Shown here piece by piece: positions 12,901-24,243 of a DNA stretch of 47,838 nucleotides. The notes below the pieces were generated by a model that saw nothing but the letters and a program-made list of their open reading frames with translations, was not told where the DNA came from and searched no databases. This DNA comes from Ectocarpus siliculosus (lineage: Eukaryota > Sar > Phaeophyceae > Ectocarpales > Ectocarpaceae). The translations under genes were made by a program, and so were the position numbers. The stretch covers positions 3,720,261 through 3,768,098 of the forward strand of contig FN649735.1 in NCBI GenBank assembly GCA_000310025.1, written 5' to 3'. Within the stretch, counting starts at the first letter, position 1; each line of letters begins with the position of its first letter.

Positions 12901-15900
12901 CTATGATGTCCGTTATGCAGGCCAAGGAGAACCTCGACATCGCGAAAGCAGGGCTTTGCGGCGACCATAATACCCAGGAGCCCGACAAAGTCCGAGACAT
13001 GGTAGGTACATGCATATTTTGACGTATTGTAAAGCGGCCGGCGTGTACAACAAACACATGGCTCGCTTCCCGTTACGCCACCAAGTACATGCTGCCGAAC
13101 GCTGGGCATTCGGGATCGATATTCTGGTGTTTTCGGAATCCCGTTGAGCTGACGGGCACCATTTCGGACTACCGACTTGGCTCCTGATGCATCAGTGCGT
13201 CGGCCCAGCATGCCGTTGACCGTGACCCGCCGCCAAAACTTCACACTCACTACAATTGTTTGTTTTTTCCAGTCTGTTGTTGCTGGGGTCCTGCTTTTTT
13301 CGGGACCGCCTACGCAGGATTTTAAGAGTATCTATTATAGAAAAAGAATAGGGAGGGGGCACGCAGACCCTATCCCTAACCCTAACCCTAAACCACGGAT
13401 TGAATACTTTATCCCATATGTTTGCTTCGTCAATTTTGCTGCGTAGACTACTGTTTTTTCGATGCACATCGAATCCTCGCCCCTCGGTCAGTGCTTCTCT
13501 ATCAAAATCGACGCTGTTTTGGTCGCTGGTCGTCGGTGAGGCATGCAGGACCGCATGACCTCAACAAGATACCGGAGCGGCGTTAGGACTGATCTTGTTT
13601 TCGACTCTGCCGCTACCTAAGGGGCTGTACTAAAACCATATCTTCATGTTTGAAGACGTGGTGGACGTGTGTCCCGGGGGGGGCTGCTGGTATTTGCGAT
13701 GGCTCAGGACGATAGAAAATCTGTGGGTGACGTCCCTGAGAGTTGCTTGACGTGGGTACCCGTGCCATGAAATTCAGTCAGGGGTTCACCCAAGGCCTTG
13801 ACGTTTCAAGAGAAACATGCAATGCTTGCTCGTCATTCTAACGCGGCCTGCTACTTCCGAGATCCTCGAAGTGGAAATAAGTGGTGAAGAGACTGCGGTA
13901 TGCCATTGCATCTCGTACTGCCCATTTGAATGGTATTCGAAACTCTTGGCCACTTGTTGGGGTTTCAAGTGAAGCACGCACTAAGAACACAGCACGGCAG
14001 TCTGCACGATGATGCACATTTTTCTTGGTCGGAGCAAACCACGAAGATCTTTACGTCTAGAGCCCTCGTTCTCCGGACCCCCTGTGTGCGCGCAGCTCTC
14101 CCCTGTGGTGCAGGATTCCGTTCTTAGCGAGATGGACCGCATCCAGGAGATCGCCAAGAAGGCCGACAACGCATCTTGGTGAGGAACTCCGATCAAACCG
14201 TGGCAACATCCTTTGGTGCAAGTCTTCCTGGGCGCATGATTGAGGGGATCGGCGAAAAAAAGTGCACACCCGGCGGGGCGTCCCGGTTGCTTCGCCGGGG
14301 CGCGAAGCCCTGTCGTAGACACGAACGCACGCTTTGCCGCTGGCCTCTCGCGCTGGAACCCACGATGTCGAGCCTAGTCAGCATCTGCGATAAAGATTTC
14401 AAGAAGTTTGTAGGATGACTTCCTGAAAACACGCGTGCTGTACCTACACCCCAAGAAATTTCCAACACTTAATATAGAACGGGCCCGTAATTATTAAGGA
14501 AAAATCTGTTGAGAAAAAAAGCTCAAATGTTTACGAAAAATATGAAAAAAAGGGCTAGGAAACACAGCTCAATCTCGACCACACCTGGTGAAACGTCCCA
14601 ATAAGAAACATTATCGATCGTGCGATACCCCCAAGACATAGAAACAAGGGTAGGGGCGTGTCGAATAAGAACCGTTCCACTGCTGCTGATGCTGCTGCTG
14701 CTGCCAGCTCCCACCACATGTAATTTTTTGGTAGGGGGGAGAGTGGTTATCTTTGCGGCGCCCCCCGCGCCCCAGCGCCGCCGCGGGCTGCGCTACCCAC
14801 TGCTGCTGTACTGCTGTACTGCCGCAACCGCCAATGTTCGCCACACCGAGCTGTCGGTTTGATGCTGCATGGAGGCTTGGTGTTTTGTTGTTTTCCTCGC
14901 CAGAAATGAGAAATAAGAGGCTCAGGAGGATGCGACAGCCCCTTGGAAAAAGAAACCCGTTTCAAGAAATTGGCCGACTTCGGCTGGTCCTTCTGCCCAA
15001 AATATAGAACTGAGGCTCGACCCAAATTTGACGTTTCTTGTCCCCGCGGGCCCGTTCTGTAGCGGCCTTGTCTGGATGTCAATTGCTCGCTGGCGTGCTT
15101 CATGTGCCATGGTCGGCCACAGGGGCCTTGTACTGAGTGCGAATTGATCGTGTGCGTGTTCGCTGGGCTGCGATTCATTTCTCCAAGTGACTTCCAGCTT
15201 ATGAGCTAGTTTCCGGCCATTGTTCCCGTGCAATAGGTTATCCCATTCGGCTCGTGAATCTCTGTCCTCGGCACTCACGAGACTCTCCGCCTTCTATTTC
15301 TCATGATGGCTTCCTTGGTTTGTAAGCACGCTCGAAGAAGCTGTACACTCGCTGGCCGAAGCTACCGAGGACGGGGAAATTCAGCGTCAGCAGGGAGAGA
15401 AGCACCGCGAGCTCTTGGATACAGAACGGAAGAAGCTAAAGAAAGTGGAGAAAGAGTGGAGGAAGACCATGGAGGACTTTGAGTTTCTGCAGGGAAAAGA
15501 AGCTCAGGTGAGCCGTTGCATGTATCCCACGCTCTTTCGGAGACAGTTTGTTTTTTGGAACACGTGGAGTTGGTTTTGGTCATCGGGAGAAAACGATGCC
15601 GAAATACTCTCCGTCATGATCCGGCTCGTGCGTTTCTGTTCGCCCATGGTTTGAAGGCATTTTTGACTGCTGTACATCCATACTCGTGTTCCGCAACAGG
15701 TTTTGTTCGTCTTTGGTGGCTGTGCCTTACTTCGTTTCGTCATCACGATTCGTTAGTGATAGCTAAGATTTTGGTGTGATACAAACGACTGCGGAGGATG
15801 TTGGGCAAGTCGCGCCGAGTTAGGGCTTAGCTGCGTTGCACGAGTTGTGCAACAACCAATAGAGGGCATTTTAACAGTATGTGTTTGCGTTCAAAAAAAT

Positions 15901-18900
15901 ACTACTGGGTGAGACGACCGCATCACAGCCTAGCCCTAGCCTCGCACACAATCCGCGACCTCGAGTACATCCAATGCAAAGAGGGGAACCGTAGGAAGCA
16001 GTCTGTGGGACAGCGACGTAAAGTTGGTCCTGGTGAAAAGTTGGGAATTCTAACGGCAAGGGCCTCTAAGATCCAACTAGCCGGTCGAAAACTGTTTTGA
16101 TGAGATGGTTTGCGAGAATAACCCAAAACTGTTGCTAAAGTGAAGTGGAGTGGGCAAAGCATCAAAACGACGTGTAGCCGGTAGCGCAAAAGAGCGTACG
16201 CCCGGCAAACGGTGACCAACGGACGTATGAAAATGTTGGTGAGAAATGATGTGCATCGCCCTGCTTGGCGTGAAAAGCACAGTGGACACCCTCTCTTGGC
16301 CGTCGCTCTTTGATTTGGATAGCCTCACGTCTTTCGTCGAGCGGACAACGGAAAGCTAAGTTGCTTGTTTTTCCTGCTTGGTTCAGATTCATTTTGCCAT
16401 GACAGCATGAATCTGATATTTTGAAGAGTCGGGTGGTCTAAGATTCTCTTCACCTGGGCTGTGTCGCTGGCGCCAGTTCCTTTCGGCGAGCGACGCACTC
16501 ATCTGTAAGGACCTGTGTGGGGTGAATTTATTGTTTCCCTCCCGAAACAGGCAAAGGAGTCGCTCAACGCTGCCAAGAGCGTTGCAGCCGCCAAGCAGAA
16601 CGAGCTGAAGGAAACCATCAAGGCGCACAACAACGCAAAGTCTCTCGTTGCCGAAGTTCGAGAGGCGGAAGCCAACATCGCACGACAGCTTCGGGACTGC
16701 GCCGAGGTACTTGTACCGACGTTCGCATGTCTGACACCACGTCACGTTGTACCCACGAGTGATGTGATTCTCACGACCGAGAATGGTCCAAGTATCCAAA
16801 GCCAGTCCTTCCTGAGTAAGTTTGGCGCATGCACACTATAATAGTACACGCACAGCATCGCACAGCCGTGGATGTGAATTCGTCTCTTGAAGCAGACCTT
16901 GTAGGCGTCCGTGCTCAAGATCTCGACAGCGGAAAGAGTGCAGCCGAGAACCCGTAAAACATCCTTATCAACGTGAACACAGCCCCGATTCTGGCCCAAA
17001 TACAGATATTCTTGTAAAGTTGAGAGTTTGTTTTGCTGGGTCAGGGTAAATTGTAACTGCCGCGTGAAGTGAGAGCTGCTCAGCGCGTGCAAGCATTTGC
17101 TATCACGCGCACGCTCTTTGTACGCTCTAGTACTAGCACATCACGGGAAGTACCCCTTTTCCCACCACTCTTGCCGCGCGTAGTTCCCGATGCATGCGGC
17201 CTCCCGTGAACGGCTGGTGGCGGAGTTCGCTGATTGGGAACGGGCCCAGGAAGAGGAGGACAGCGCAAGGGATGAGGAGCAACGGCTTGAAGAGGAGCTT
17301 GATTATGACGACGAGCAGCCTCAAATGTGCCACAACCTGGAGGCCGTTCAGGACGCCTGGAACGACGAAACCACCCACGAATTCGGCGCGGTTGCCGGCT
17401 ACCCGGACAACACCACGGAATCTGCTGCTACGCGGCAGGCTGAGGTCGAATCCGAACCGTCCCGAAACAACGGCAAGGTGTCTTCAAATCACGACAAGGA
17501 CAGACCGCGACGTTATCGGTGGGTGGGTGGTCAAGAACAAGGACAGGAGGAGGCCTCAAGTGAAGACGACCGCCCACGGCGACGTTATCAGCCAGATGAA
17601 CAGCAAGAAGAGGAGGAGGAGGAGGAGGAGGAAGAGGAGGACCGCGACAACGACGCCGAATACCGCATCCCTCTTGCGCGGCGCGGAAGATGTGTGCGTG
17701 TGTGTATGTGTGTGTGTGTGTGATTTTTTTCGCTGACCGGGGGCCCGGGGATCCTAATCCTTGACATCTTGATACTCCCACCGCCTGTCCTGCTTGCAAA
17801 CAGTGGAAGATTGTTTTGTCTCGACACATTCCCTTGGGGTTCGGTCCAATATTTGACGGTTTTCGGAGGGTAGGGTGAGCAAAGCAAGAAGGCCTCCACC
17901 CCTAGTGCGTGTTAGATGTACAGGTCGCCTGCGTGTTGGGCGGTTCTAGTGTTGTCCACATCACCATGTCGCGTCTAGACTGCCCTCACGCCATCCAAGC
18001 AGACATCCTTTGATGCGAACGCTGCAACATTTTGCTTCGGTCATGCCTTCCTCTTTTGTGCAACAGTCATCGCACGTGGCCAACGTGCAGCGCAGATCCA
18101 GTAAGGGAAAAGGGCCCCTGGGAAAATCTAGGATGGCGGTTTCTTCCCAAGCCACTCGCGTTCTCGGTGGAGCCCAGCAGCGTCAAGCCCGGACGGTCGA
18201 TCACCAAACGGTGGCCACAGGCAACAGCAAGGGCAAAGGGAAGGCCAGGGGTGGCGCGAATACCTTGAGACAAGATCATGCGGCCAGCAGCGCATACGAA
18301 TGGCGGATGAACAAGGTGAATAGGTTAGGGTGCCCTCGGTTTGTTACTCTTCAAATCTGTGCATGCGGCGTGTTGTGGAACGGCTGCAGAGTGCTCCGGT
18401 GAGCAAGCACCATTTTCAGCCTGGTGGTTTGTGCCAGTGACTAGCGGTAGCGTACGGTGAGTACACGGCTCGACGTGATACAATTTCAGGCAGGAGTTGC
18501 CATGGTTCGAACGATGCGCGGGGTCGACTCCTGCACTGTCATTCTGCGAAACTCGTTTGCATGGCTGTTCAGAATGTCGCCCGATCCCGAGCCACTGTTG
18601 GCGTGTTTCTTTCGAACTCATCCTTGCTCGAGATGGTACCGCCGCGTAGAGACGACAGTCCTGTGGCCGATGACCTAATTTGCGCCCAATGGCGGTATCA
18701 CAGCTACCTCGCTGTCCCCGAGATCGGTGATGTTACGGTAGAACACGAACCAGTTGACGCACTTTCCAGCAATTGAGTGGACGACACCCTCACCATCCCC
18801 GCTGCAATAACTGTGTCTTCTGTACAGGGGGTACCAAGGACTGGACTGTTCGGTGGAGTGAGGAAACCGCGCAAAGTTTTTTTTTCAGGGACGACTGAGA

Positions 18901-19385
18901 CAAACAACTGGCTTGGAATCAAGCGCAAGACTCCATCACCTTCGCAGGTTGCAGGCGAGGAGGGGACAGGTCGGCTCCACCATGGGAACAGACAGCAGGA
19001 AGGCGGCCGGGCTGGTGACCAAAATATACCGAAGAAGCGCGTTCGTTCCGCCGGTCAGAAGATTACCCCGGGCCGGTTCATCGAGGGGGGAGAGCGAGCG
19101 CCCCCGCGGTTTGCCGTGAAATTTCCGAGGCGTTCCTCCTCGTCACCGTCAGTGAATCGAGACCCCGAAGCCGTTGCAGAAACTTCCACCAACGCCCAAA
19201 CTGGCGCATCGTCGGAGTCAAACGCCGTAGCAACCACAACGACAGAGGCGACCATGAGCACAGGAGAGGCGAAAGAATCTCCCAACACGGACAGTACGTC
19301 AGAGACTCCAGCAGCCCTGGCCAGGGTAGAGCTCTCGTGCAAGACCGAGCCCGCAATGAGTGAAGGTGCGTTGGAATATCTTTGA
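6283..19385 (+). CDS. Multi-exon coiled-coil protein, function unknown
   Basis: Modelled exons are 6283-6318, 9678-9789, 10609-10721, 11541-11593, 12205-12289, 12921-13001, 14114-14178, 15327-15507, 16551-16706, 17184-17693, 18067-18315, 18573-18726 and 18889-19385. Every junction has GT/AG and a matching phase, giving about 763 residues. Exons 2-9 encode almost uninterrupted heptad-like helix rich in A, E, K, Q and R (for example AAAKEQALRDELVQRQGK and ERKKLKKVEKEWRKTMEDF), so a long coiled coil is well supported. Exon 10 is acidic and ends in a poly-Glu run followed by RDNDAEYRIPLARRG. Exons 11-13 are low-complexity, basic and Ser/Thr/Pro-rich, with KKRVRS-like clusters that could act as nuclear signals. 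I recognise no family. Uncertain points are the 12-codon first exon, the exon 10 donor (17693, or 17477 which also keeps phase), and the boundaries of exons 12-13. Several acceptors (exons 4, 5, 8) are AAG rather than CAG. Confidence 0.7.
6785..6858. repeat. Three-copy 25 bp tandem repeat
   Basis: The unit TTGTACAACCTTCCGCAGGG plus TGTCG starts at 6785, 6810 and 6835, with one C/T change in the middle copy. It lies in the first intron of the coiled-coil gene. Confidence 0.9.
6941..6980. repeat. (CT)n microsatellite
   Basis: A nearly pure TC/CT run interrupted by single T insertions, inside the first intron of the coiled-coil gene. Confidence 0.9.
7773..9145. mobile_element. Fold-back (long inverted repeat) element, left arm interrupted by a MITE
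   Basis: The left arm starts GCCATTAAGGCGCACTGGGG at 7773. The right arm, read on the minus strand, starts GCCATTAAGGGCGCACTGGG at 9145. The arms match for about 190 bp with scattered changes (shared blocks TCCAAAATCCAGGAAAC, TTTTCCAAAGTCTA, GTACGAAACTTCAATCGCAA, TAGCCCTTGCGATACA). The left arm is 7773-7951 plus 8809-8826, the right arm is 8956-9145, and the loop is 8827-8955. No target duplication is obvious and no transposase is encoded, so the class is unknown. It lies in the first intron of the coiled-coil gene. Confidence 0.8.
7952..8806. mobile_element. Non-autonomous TA-flanked element (mariner-like MITE), 855 bp
   Basis: Both ends carry inverted repeats of the form CA(A)GTAGGGGG then CCCGATATAAGGCGGT; 23 bp (7956-7978 and 8781-8803) are perfect. 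The element is flanked by TA at 7950-7951 and 8807-8808, which also fits TACA as a target duplication. The terminal CAGT and TA target are typical of the Tc1/mariner superfamily. Subterminal regions repeat the motif CCGCCTTATATCGG in both orientations near 7999-8056 and 8651-8790. The 8100-8640 interior has no transposase-like frame. The unoccupied site is visible in the right arm of the surrounding fold-back element. Confidence 0.85.
13351..13432 (+). repeat. Dispersed element with telomere-like core, copy A
   Basis: The order is a GGGAGGGGGCACGCAGA lead, a CCCTATCCCTAACCCTAACC core, then a GATTGAATACTTTATCC tail and ATATGTTTGCTT. The same order occurs at 31368, 42085 and, inverted, at 24925. 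It sits in the intron before exon 7 of the coiled-coil gene. Confidence 0.8.
14683..14705. repeat. (CTG)n microsatellite
   Basis: An imperfect CTGCTGCTGATGCTGCTGCT run in an intron of the coiled-coil gene. A similar GCT-rich run lies at 5358-5392 in the HIG1 intron. Confidence 0.8.
17690..17722. repeat. (GT)n microsatellite at the exon 10 donor
   Basis: A TGTGTGCGTGTGTGTATGTG-type run begins right at the proposed 3' end of exon 10 of the coiled-coil gene. It offers several alternative GT donors in different phases, which is why the exon end is uncertain. Confidence 0.85.
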
Positions 19386-22300
19386 TAGTAGTTTAGCGAC
19401 AGTGATTCTATTTAACTCCACTTTTGTCATCGAAGGAAAAGGTTGAAAGAGATTATTTAGAGGAAACAGCTTCTTCAGTGCGTGCTGCTGCAGCGGTGGT
19501 TCCGATATACCGCCGTCATTGGCGCTTGTCACTACACCGCGGTAGAGTGGGACCACCATCACTGCTGAACTTCTCTTCCTGCGAGAGAGTGCCTGAACGA
19601 AACAACAGCACTTGGAACACGATGAGCTCTGACACGGTCGATGTGGATCTCTCTCGTCACCATGTAAAATTTTCGATGTGGTAGGTGAGGCAGTAGATCC
19701 AAAGAAGCACCTTAGAGTTCAATACGGCCACAACCCTGGCAAAAGATTGGAACCCTATTTGGATGAGAGGCGAAAGGGCTACGCGAGCCAGTGCCACGTG
19801 GGCCTAGCGATCGGTCACTTGCGTTTTAGAAGGGTCTTGCCGCAGACGGCTGTTTTTTTTTTTCTTCTGGTGTCTCTTCAGCTTTTCCTCTCCTGCAACT
19901 TATTGTAGCCAGGCAAGGTTGCTTGATACACGTGTGTCGCGACAAGTGAATTTTCAGCCATAAATAGCGATGTTGCTCAATATTTTTCTGCGCTGACCAT
20001 ACTTGTAACGTTTTTTTATTATCTTGGTTGAATTGATAATAAATGGGGTCGAACATGCCCGACGAGATTTTCTGCTTCTAGTGGCGGCACTCGCACTCGG
20101 CGGCGATTGGGGCTCGCAGAGCGAGCGGGTGTATACCCCGGCACGGCAATGCATCGGCTCCGCTGTGATTCAAACGTACTCTTACCGAATTCCTCAGATC
20201 CGGCAGTGTTCACTCTATCGCAATCCTCAGCTCCCATGTCGGATGGCTGCCTGCAGTCTCCGGGCGTTGACCGTAGAAGTGCGGTTGGTGGCAAGAAGCA
20301 AGACGTTGAGTTAGTCGGGCATCACGGAGACCCTGCTGGTGCCATGGCGTTCCCAGCAATGCCCATGTGCGGTGCTGGGTTGCTTGTAAGGCAGGGAGGA
20401 AAAATCTATCTGAAACGCCTTGTTTACGTTTTCTTTACAATTTGAAATCGATTGTTTTCCGGACTGACCGGGTGGAAGCACAATCAATACGTGTGCACGG
20501 TGTGCCATCTGCCAAATGTGTGACGCTGTTACTCCACACCCCGCCCTCAACCCCCAACAGGATCGTCAGCATCTTCTTAGCTGCGCGGAACAGTCGGAGT
20601 CTCCATGAATCTGCTGAGTTGGGTTGGGGTGCGCCATGATCCGGCGCAGTACTGACAGGACAAGAATTCATTCAAAGTTGGTGTGTTATTGTAGTCCCAA
20701 GGAGAACGGTCTAGGATCCGTTCGAACCTTGGCCAGTTGGCCGAGACGAGATCGCCCCGCAAAGTCATCGCAAATGGGGACCGTTCACCGTTCGGATAGG
20801 GAGGGGGGAATGGTCCGAGTTATGGCGAGTAGCGTTAGGAAATAGGTGTGGTGCTTACTTCTCAGCACGTTTGGCGTACAAGAACCTCTATGTAGGACGA
20901 GCAATGGATACGGTAACCGCAGCGAGAGGCAGCGAGCACGAGAATTCGGCAATTTGCTGTGTGGTGGCACAACTTTTCGGAAGTGGTGTCCGACTGTATG
21001 ATGCACGTGTTCATAGACGGGCACAGAAAACTGAGGATGGATGTATCGTACACACGTGACGGAGCAAAGGTGAAGATTGGTTGTACCGCAGAAGCATGAG
21101 TCGCGGGGATGTTGAAATGTCTCGAAAACGGCACCCGGGGTCGGTGTTTTACTGTGTACCTTGGACGTTTCCCCTTCTTCGGCGTTGCGTTTTCCCAGCG
21201 ATTTGCGTTTTCAACCAGATAACGGCTCCATGTTTCAGGCGCAGCAGCTGGACCGTTGGTAGATGCCAGGGTGTTCATGAATGGCTTTTTGCTGTTGATG
21301 TTTTGTTCAAACTTTTTGGGATTGCGTCATTAGTCCTCGACTCGGCGGTGGACTTGCCGGCGTCCAATCACACAGGAAGAAAATAAGGAGGCAAATGAGG
21401 CACGGAAAGCGGGATGATGACAAGCAGGGTGCCGATCTACCCTGATCAGCGTGAGAGTTGGAATGTAAGTTTCGCGTAGTTTGAAATACGGCGGTTGGTA
21501 GAATTGCATAATGCGTGAAGGATCGAATCTCTGCAAATGCAACCGGATACTGACGGTGATGTGTTCAACAGTATCTACTTGTGCTTCGTGAACGGAAACA
21601 CAAATCCATCAGTGAACGGAGAGGTGTTGACGAAAAGGATGAAGTGGGCAACACGCTGTTCGATGACTAGGTAGCCTCGTGTTCTTGGCGCTCCTTAGAA
21701 AGTGAAAATGACTAGCGCTGGTTGAGGGATTGCAAGAACAACGAGCGCCAACGCTCACTGCAACCACGTGATTGTGGGGCTAACCAACTCTGGCTCTATC
21801 ACATTTTCCAAGGACATAAGCAGCGAGTCGTGGCGACTCTATGCCAGGGCGGTTTTCGTCTTGCGTCGACAAGGAAAATCTGCTGCCTGGTGTACCGCAG
21901 TATTTTACGCATACGTGATGCTTCCTGCCAGTCCGAAATGGATCCTCAGAACGTAATCCCCAAACACGTTCGCAAACTGTCCATGACAACAGAACCGACG
22001 GGCAGAGTTCGCAGGGGTTCCCTGTGTTTGTCTCAACTCCGGGAATCGATCAACGATAGGGAGCACTGCATGCCGTTTCCAAAGTCGCTTCATTGCGTAT
22101 CAAGCTAGAGTCAAACATTTTGCGGCAGTAGGGGTTCTCACAGATTGTGCATTACAAGTTCAAACCAACCTGTTCAAGCGGTGTTGCATGACATACATCG
22201 AAAAAATTCTGTGTGAACCCGGATCGCAGCTCTTCAGCTACAAGACAGACAGACCCTAACCCTAACCCTCTCGAGTACCACGACCTTGACGCTTCTAGGG

Positions 22301-22990
22301 GGGCCAGCCAATGGACCGTGGACAAACGAAGACCGAATTGCACAGTGTCGCACCCTCACGAGCTGCTCAATGTACCGGAATGTACTCGATTTACGACAAC
22401 CATGTAGCGTTCGTTACGACGAAAGTTAATACCTTGACCAAACGGAAATTCACGTCTGTGCGGCAAGGGCGTTTGAAACGAATTTTCGCTGCCACACCCC
22501 GCCAAGAGAAATACATGATACAACAAAACAGGGGCAAAATATCGCCCTTAGTTCCGCTCGCAAGCCACGAGGACATCAACATGACATCCAGAGGCACACA
22601 TCTTCTTGGAACCACTGGGCATCTCTGATCACTTCCAGCATCGTCCCGTCAGGGGAGGTGAGACCTACTTATGCATGAAAAAAAGGATCAATCTGTCGAG
22701 GACAGACCCATGCAAAGAAAAAAGGGATTAATCCCCCCAATGTCTGTCGACAGCGATCCCCTCTTTCACATTGGGCTTCCTCCTTCGCCAGAAAACGAAA
22801 ACATACAAATCGGCCCGCTTCGTCCCTCCAACTAACCTGAGTCTACAAAAACTTGTGTCTCCGCACTCCCCCCTGCAAATACAACCACGAGCCTTTCCGC
22901 CAACACGTCACCCAATCTCTAGAGCGGTATACTTTGCCGCCAATTTCTACTTATGCCACATGCGCTTGTAACGGCCCCGTAAGGTTTGTG
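19386..22990. other. Gene-poor convergent intergenic region
   Basis: This 3.6 kb lies between the 3' end of the coiled-coil gene (plus) and the stop codon of the importin gene (minus). It should contain both 3' UTRs. AATAAA occurs at about 20038 on the plus strand but is far from the stop. The open frames (for example 21722-22108 plus) have unremarkable composition and no motif. A short CCCTAACCCTAACCC string lies near 22255 without the rest of the dispersed element. Confidence 0.45.
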
Positions 22991-24210
22991 TCATGCTGGT
23001 GTACCTCCCGCCGCGGCCGCCGCGGCCGCCGCGGCCTGTTGCTTCTGCGCCTCTGCGAAATGCTCCTGGCACTCCTTGAGCGTTTCTGGCTTGAGCTGTT
23101 GCTGGAGCCGCAGCATGGCTTCCGGTTCTCGCTCGTTTGCCACGCGGAACGACTGCAGTAAGTACACGGGATCCATTCACACGCGAGAGATGACGTCAAC
23201 GAGATGTCAGACTGACTATCCGACGTCGAGGGTTATGTAGCATGCGCCAACCGTTCAAGCTTTAGAACATTGCACCTGTCTCTGTCAACCGTTCCAAGGA
23301 GCGGGGCAGCCACTTCGAAACAACGAACGCGTGAGGCAGTGCATCGTCATTGGTCTATCGATAGAGAAACGCTCACCTCGTAGAAGAACATCCTCAGGTC
23401 GACATTGTCTATCGGTGTCGAGAACTGCTCGTCCTCCTCGTCCTCATCATTCCAGCCGTTCAAGTACTCCTCGATTGTATCCTGAAAAGGACAGAAACAA
23501 CACGGTCGACTGAATGCAATGCCATGCTTGGTCAAGACTTGGCGCGTGGGCGATTGGTCGACTGCTGTCGCTGGGTAACAGTAAGAGGGAACCGCAGCAT
23601 TGGTTGGTTTCACTCGCCAACACGCAACTACAACATGTAGCCCGCGCCGTCAGTTCGGCTGGGGCGGATACAATTTCGTGGTTGGCTCACGGCGTGAACA
23701 GAACAACAATGCGAGCGTTAGAAGACCGACCTTGTTTCTGCTTGACTCCCTCTCTTGTGTGTTCCGTGCCTTTTGATTGTTCCTGATATATTTCCTTAGA
23801 TTTTTCATTCGGAAGAGGTAGCCTGCGGATACAGGAATGGCCGTAACCAGCATCTCAAAGGGTACCCTCCCGCCACAGCCTTTCACCGACAACAGTCTCG
23901 AGCCACGCCGCCATTGCTAATCTGCGTTGGCTGAGTCTGATTTGAACCTATTGCCTATTTCGCGGGAGCTCACACGTACACGACCTTTCCATTTCTCACC
24001 AAAACGAGCAATTCATCGCCTCCCACCTGCCCTACCACATGGTGCTCTGGTCAACGGCACACAGTGGGTCTAGGGCGGAAGAGCTTCATAGGGCTAAGCT
24101 CTGGCCAAACTTTTGATTCTCACGTTGTCCGTCGCGTGGAAGTTCTTCATGTATACCATGTCCTCTTCGTTTTTCACGTCCTGGTCGTCATCGAATCCGT
24201 CTTCATCCAC

Positions 24211-24243
<33 letters not shown>

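Noticed and set aside
13360-13395. Telomere or chromosome end suggested by CCCTAACCCTAACCC
   Set aside because: Only about three units, internal to the contig, and embedded in a repeat family with shared flanks at other positions.
18495-18515. GGTTCGAAC resembling a tRNA T-loop
   Set aside because: No matching acceptor stem, D-arm or anticodon arm can be formed around it.
21722-22108. Plus-strand frame of 128 codons in the convergent intergenic region
   Set aside because: No motif or splice context, and composition is like the surrounding non-coding sequence.
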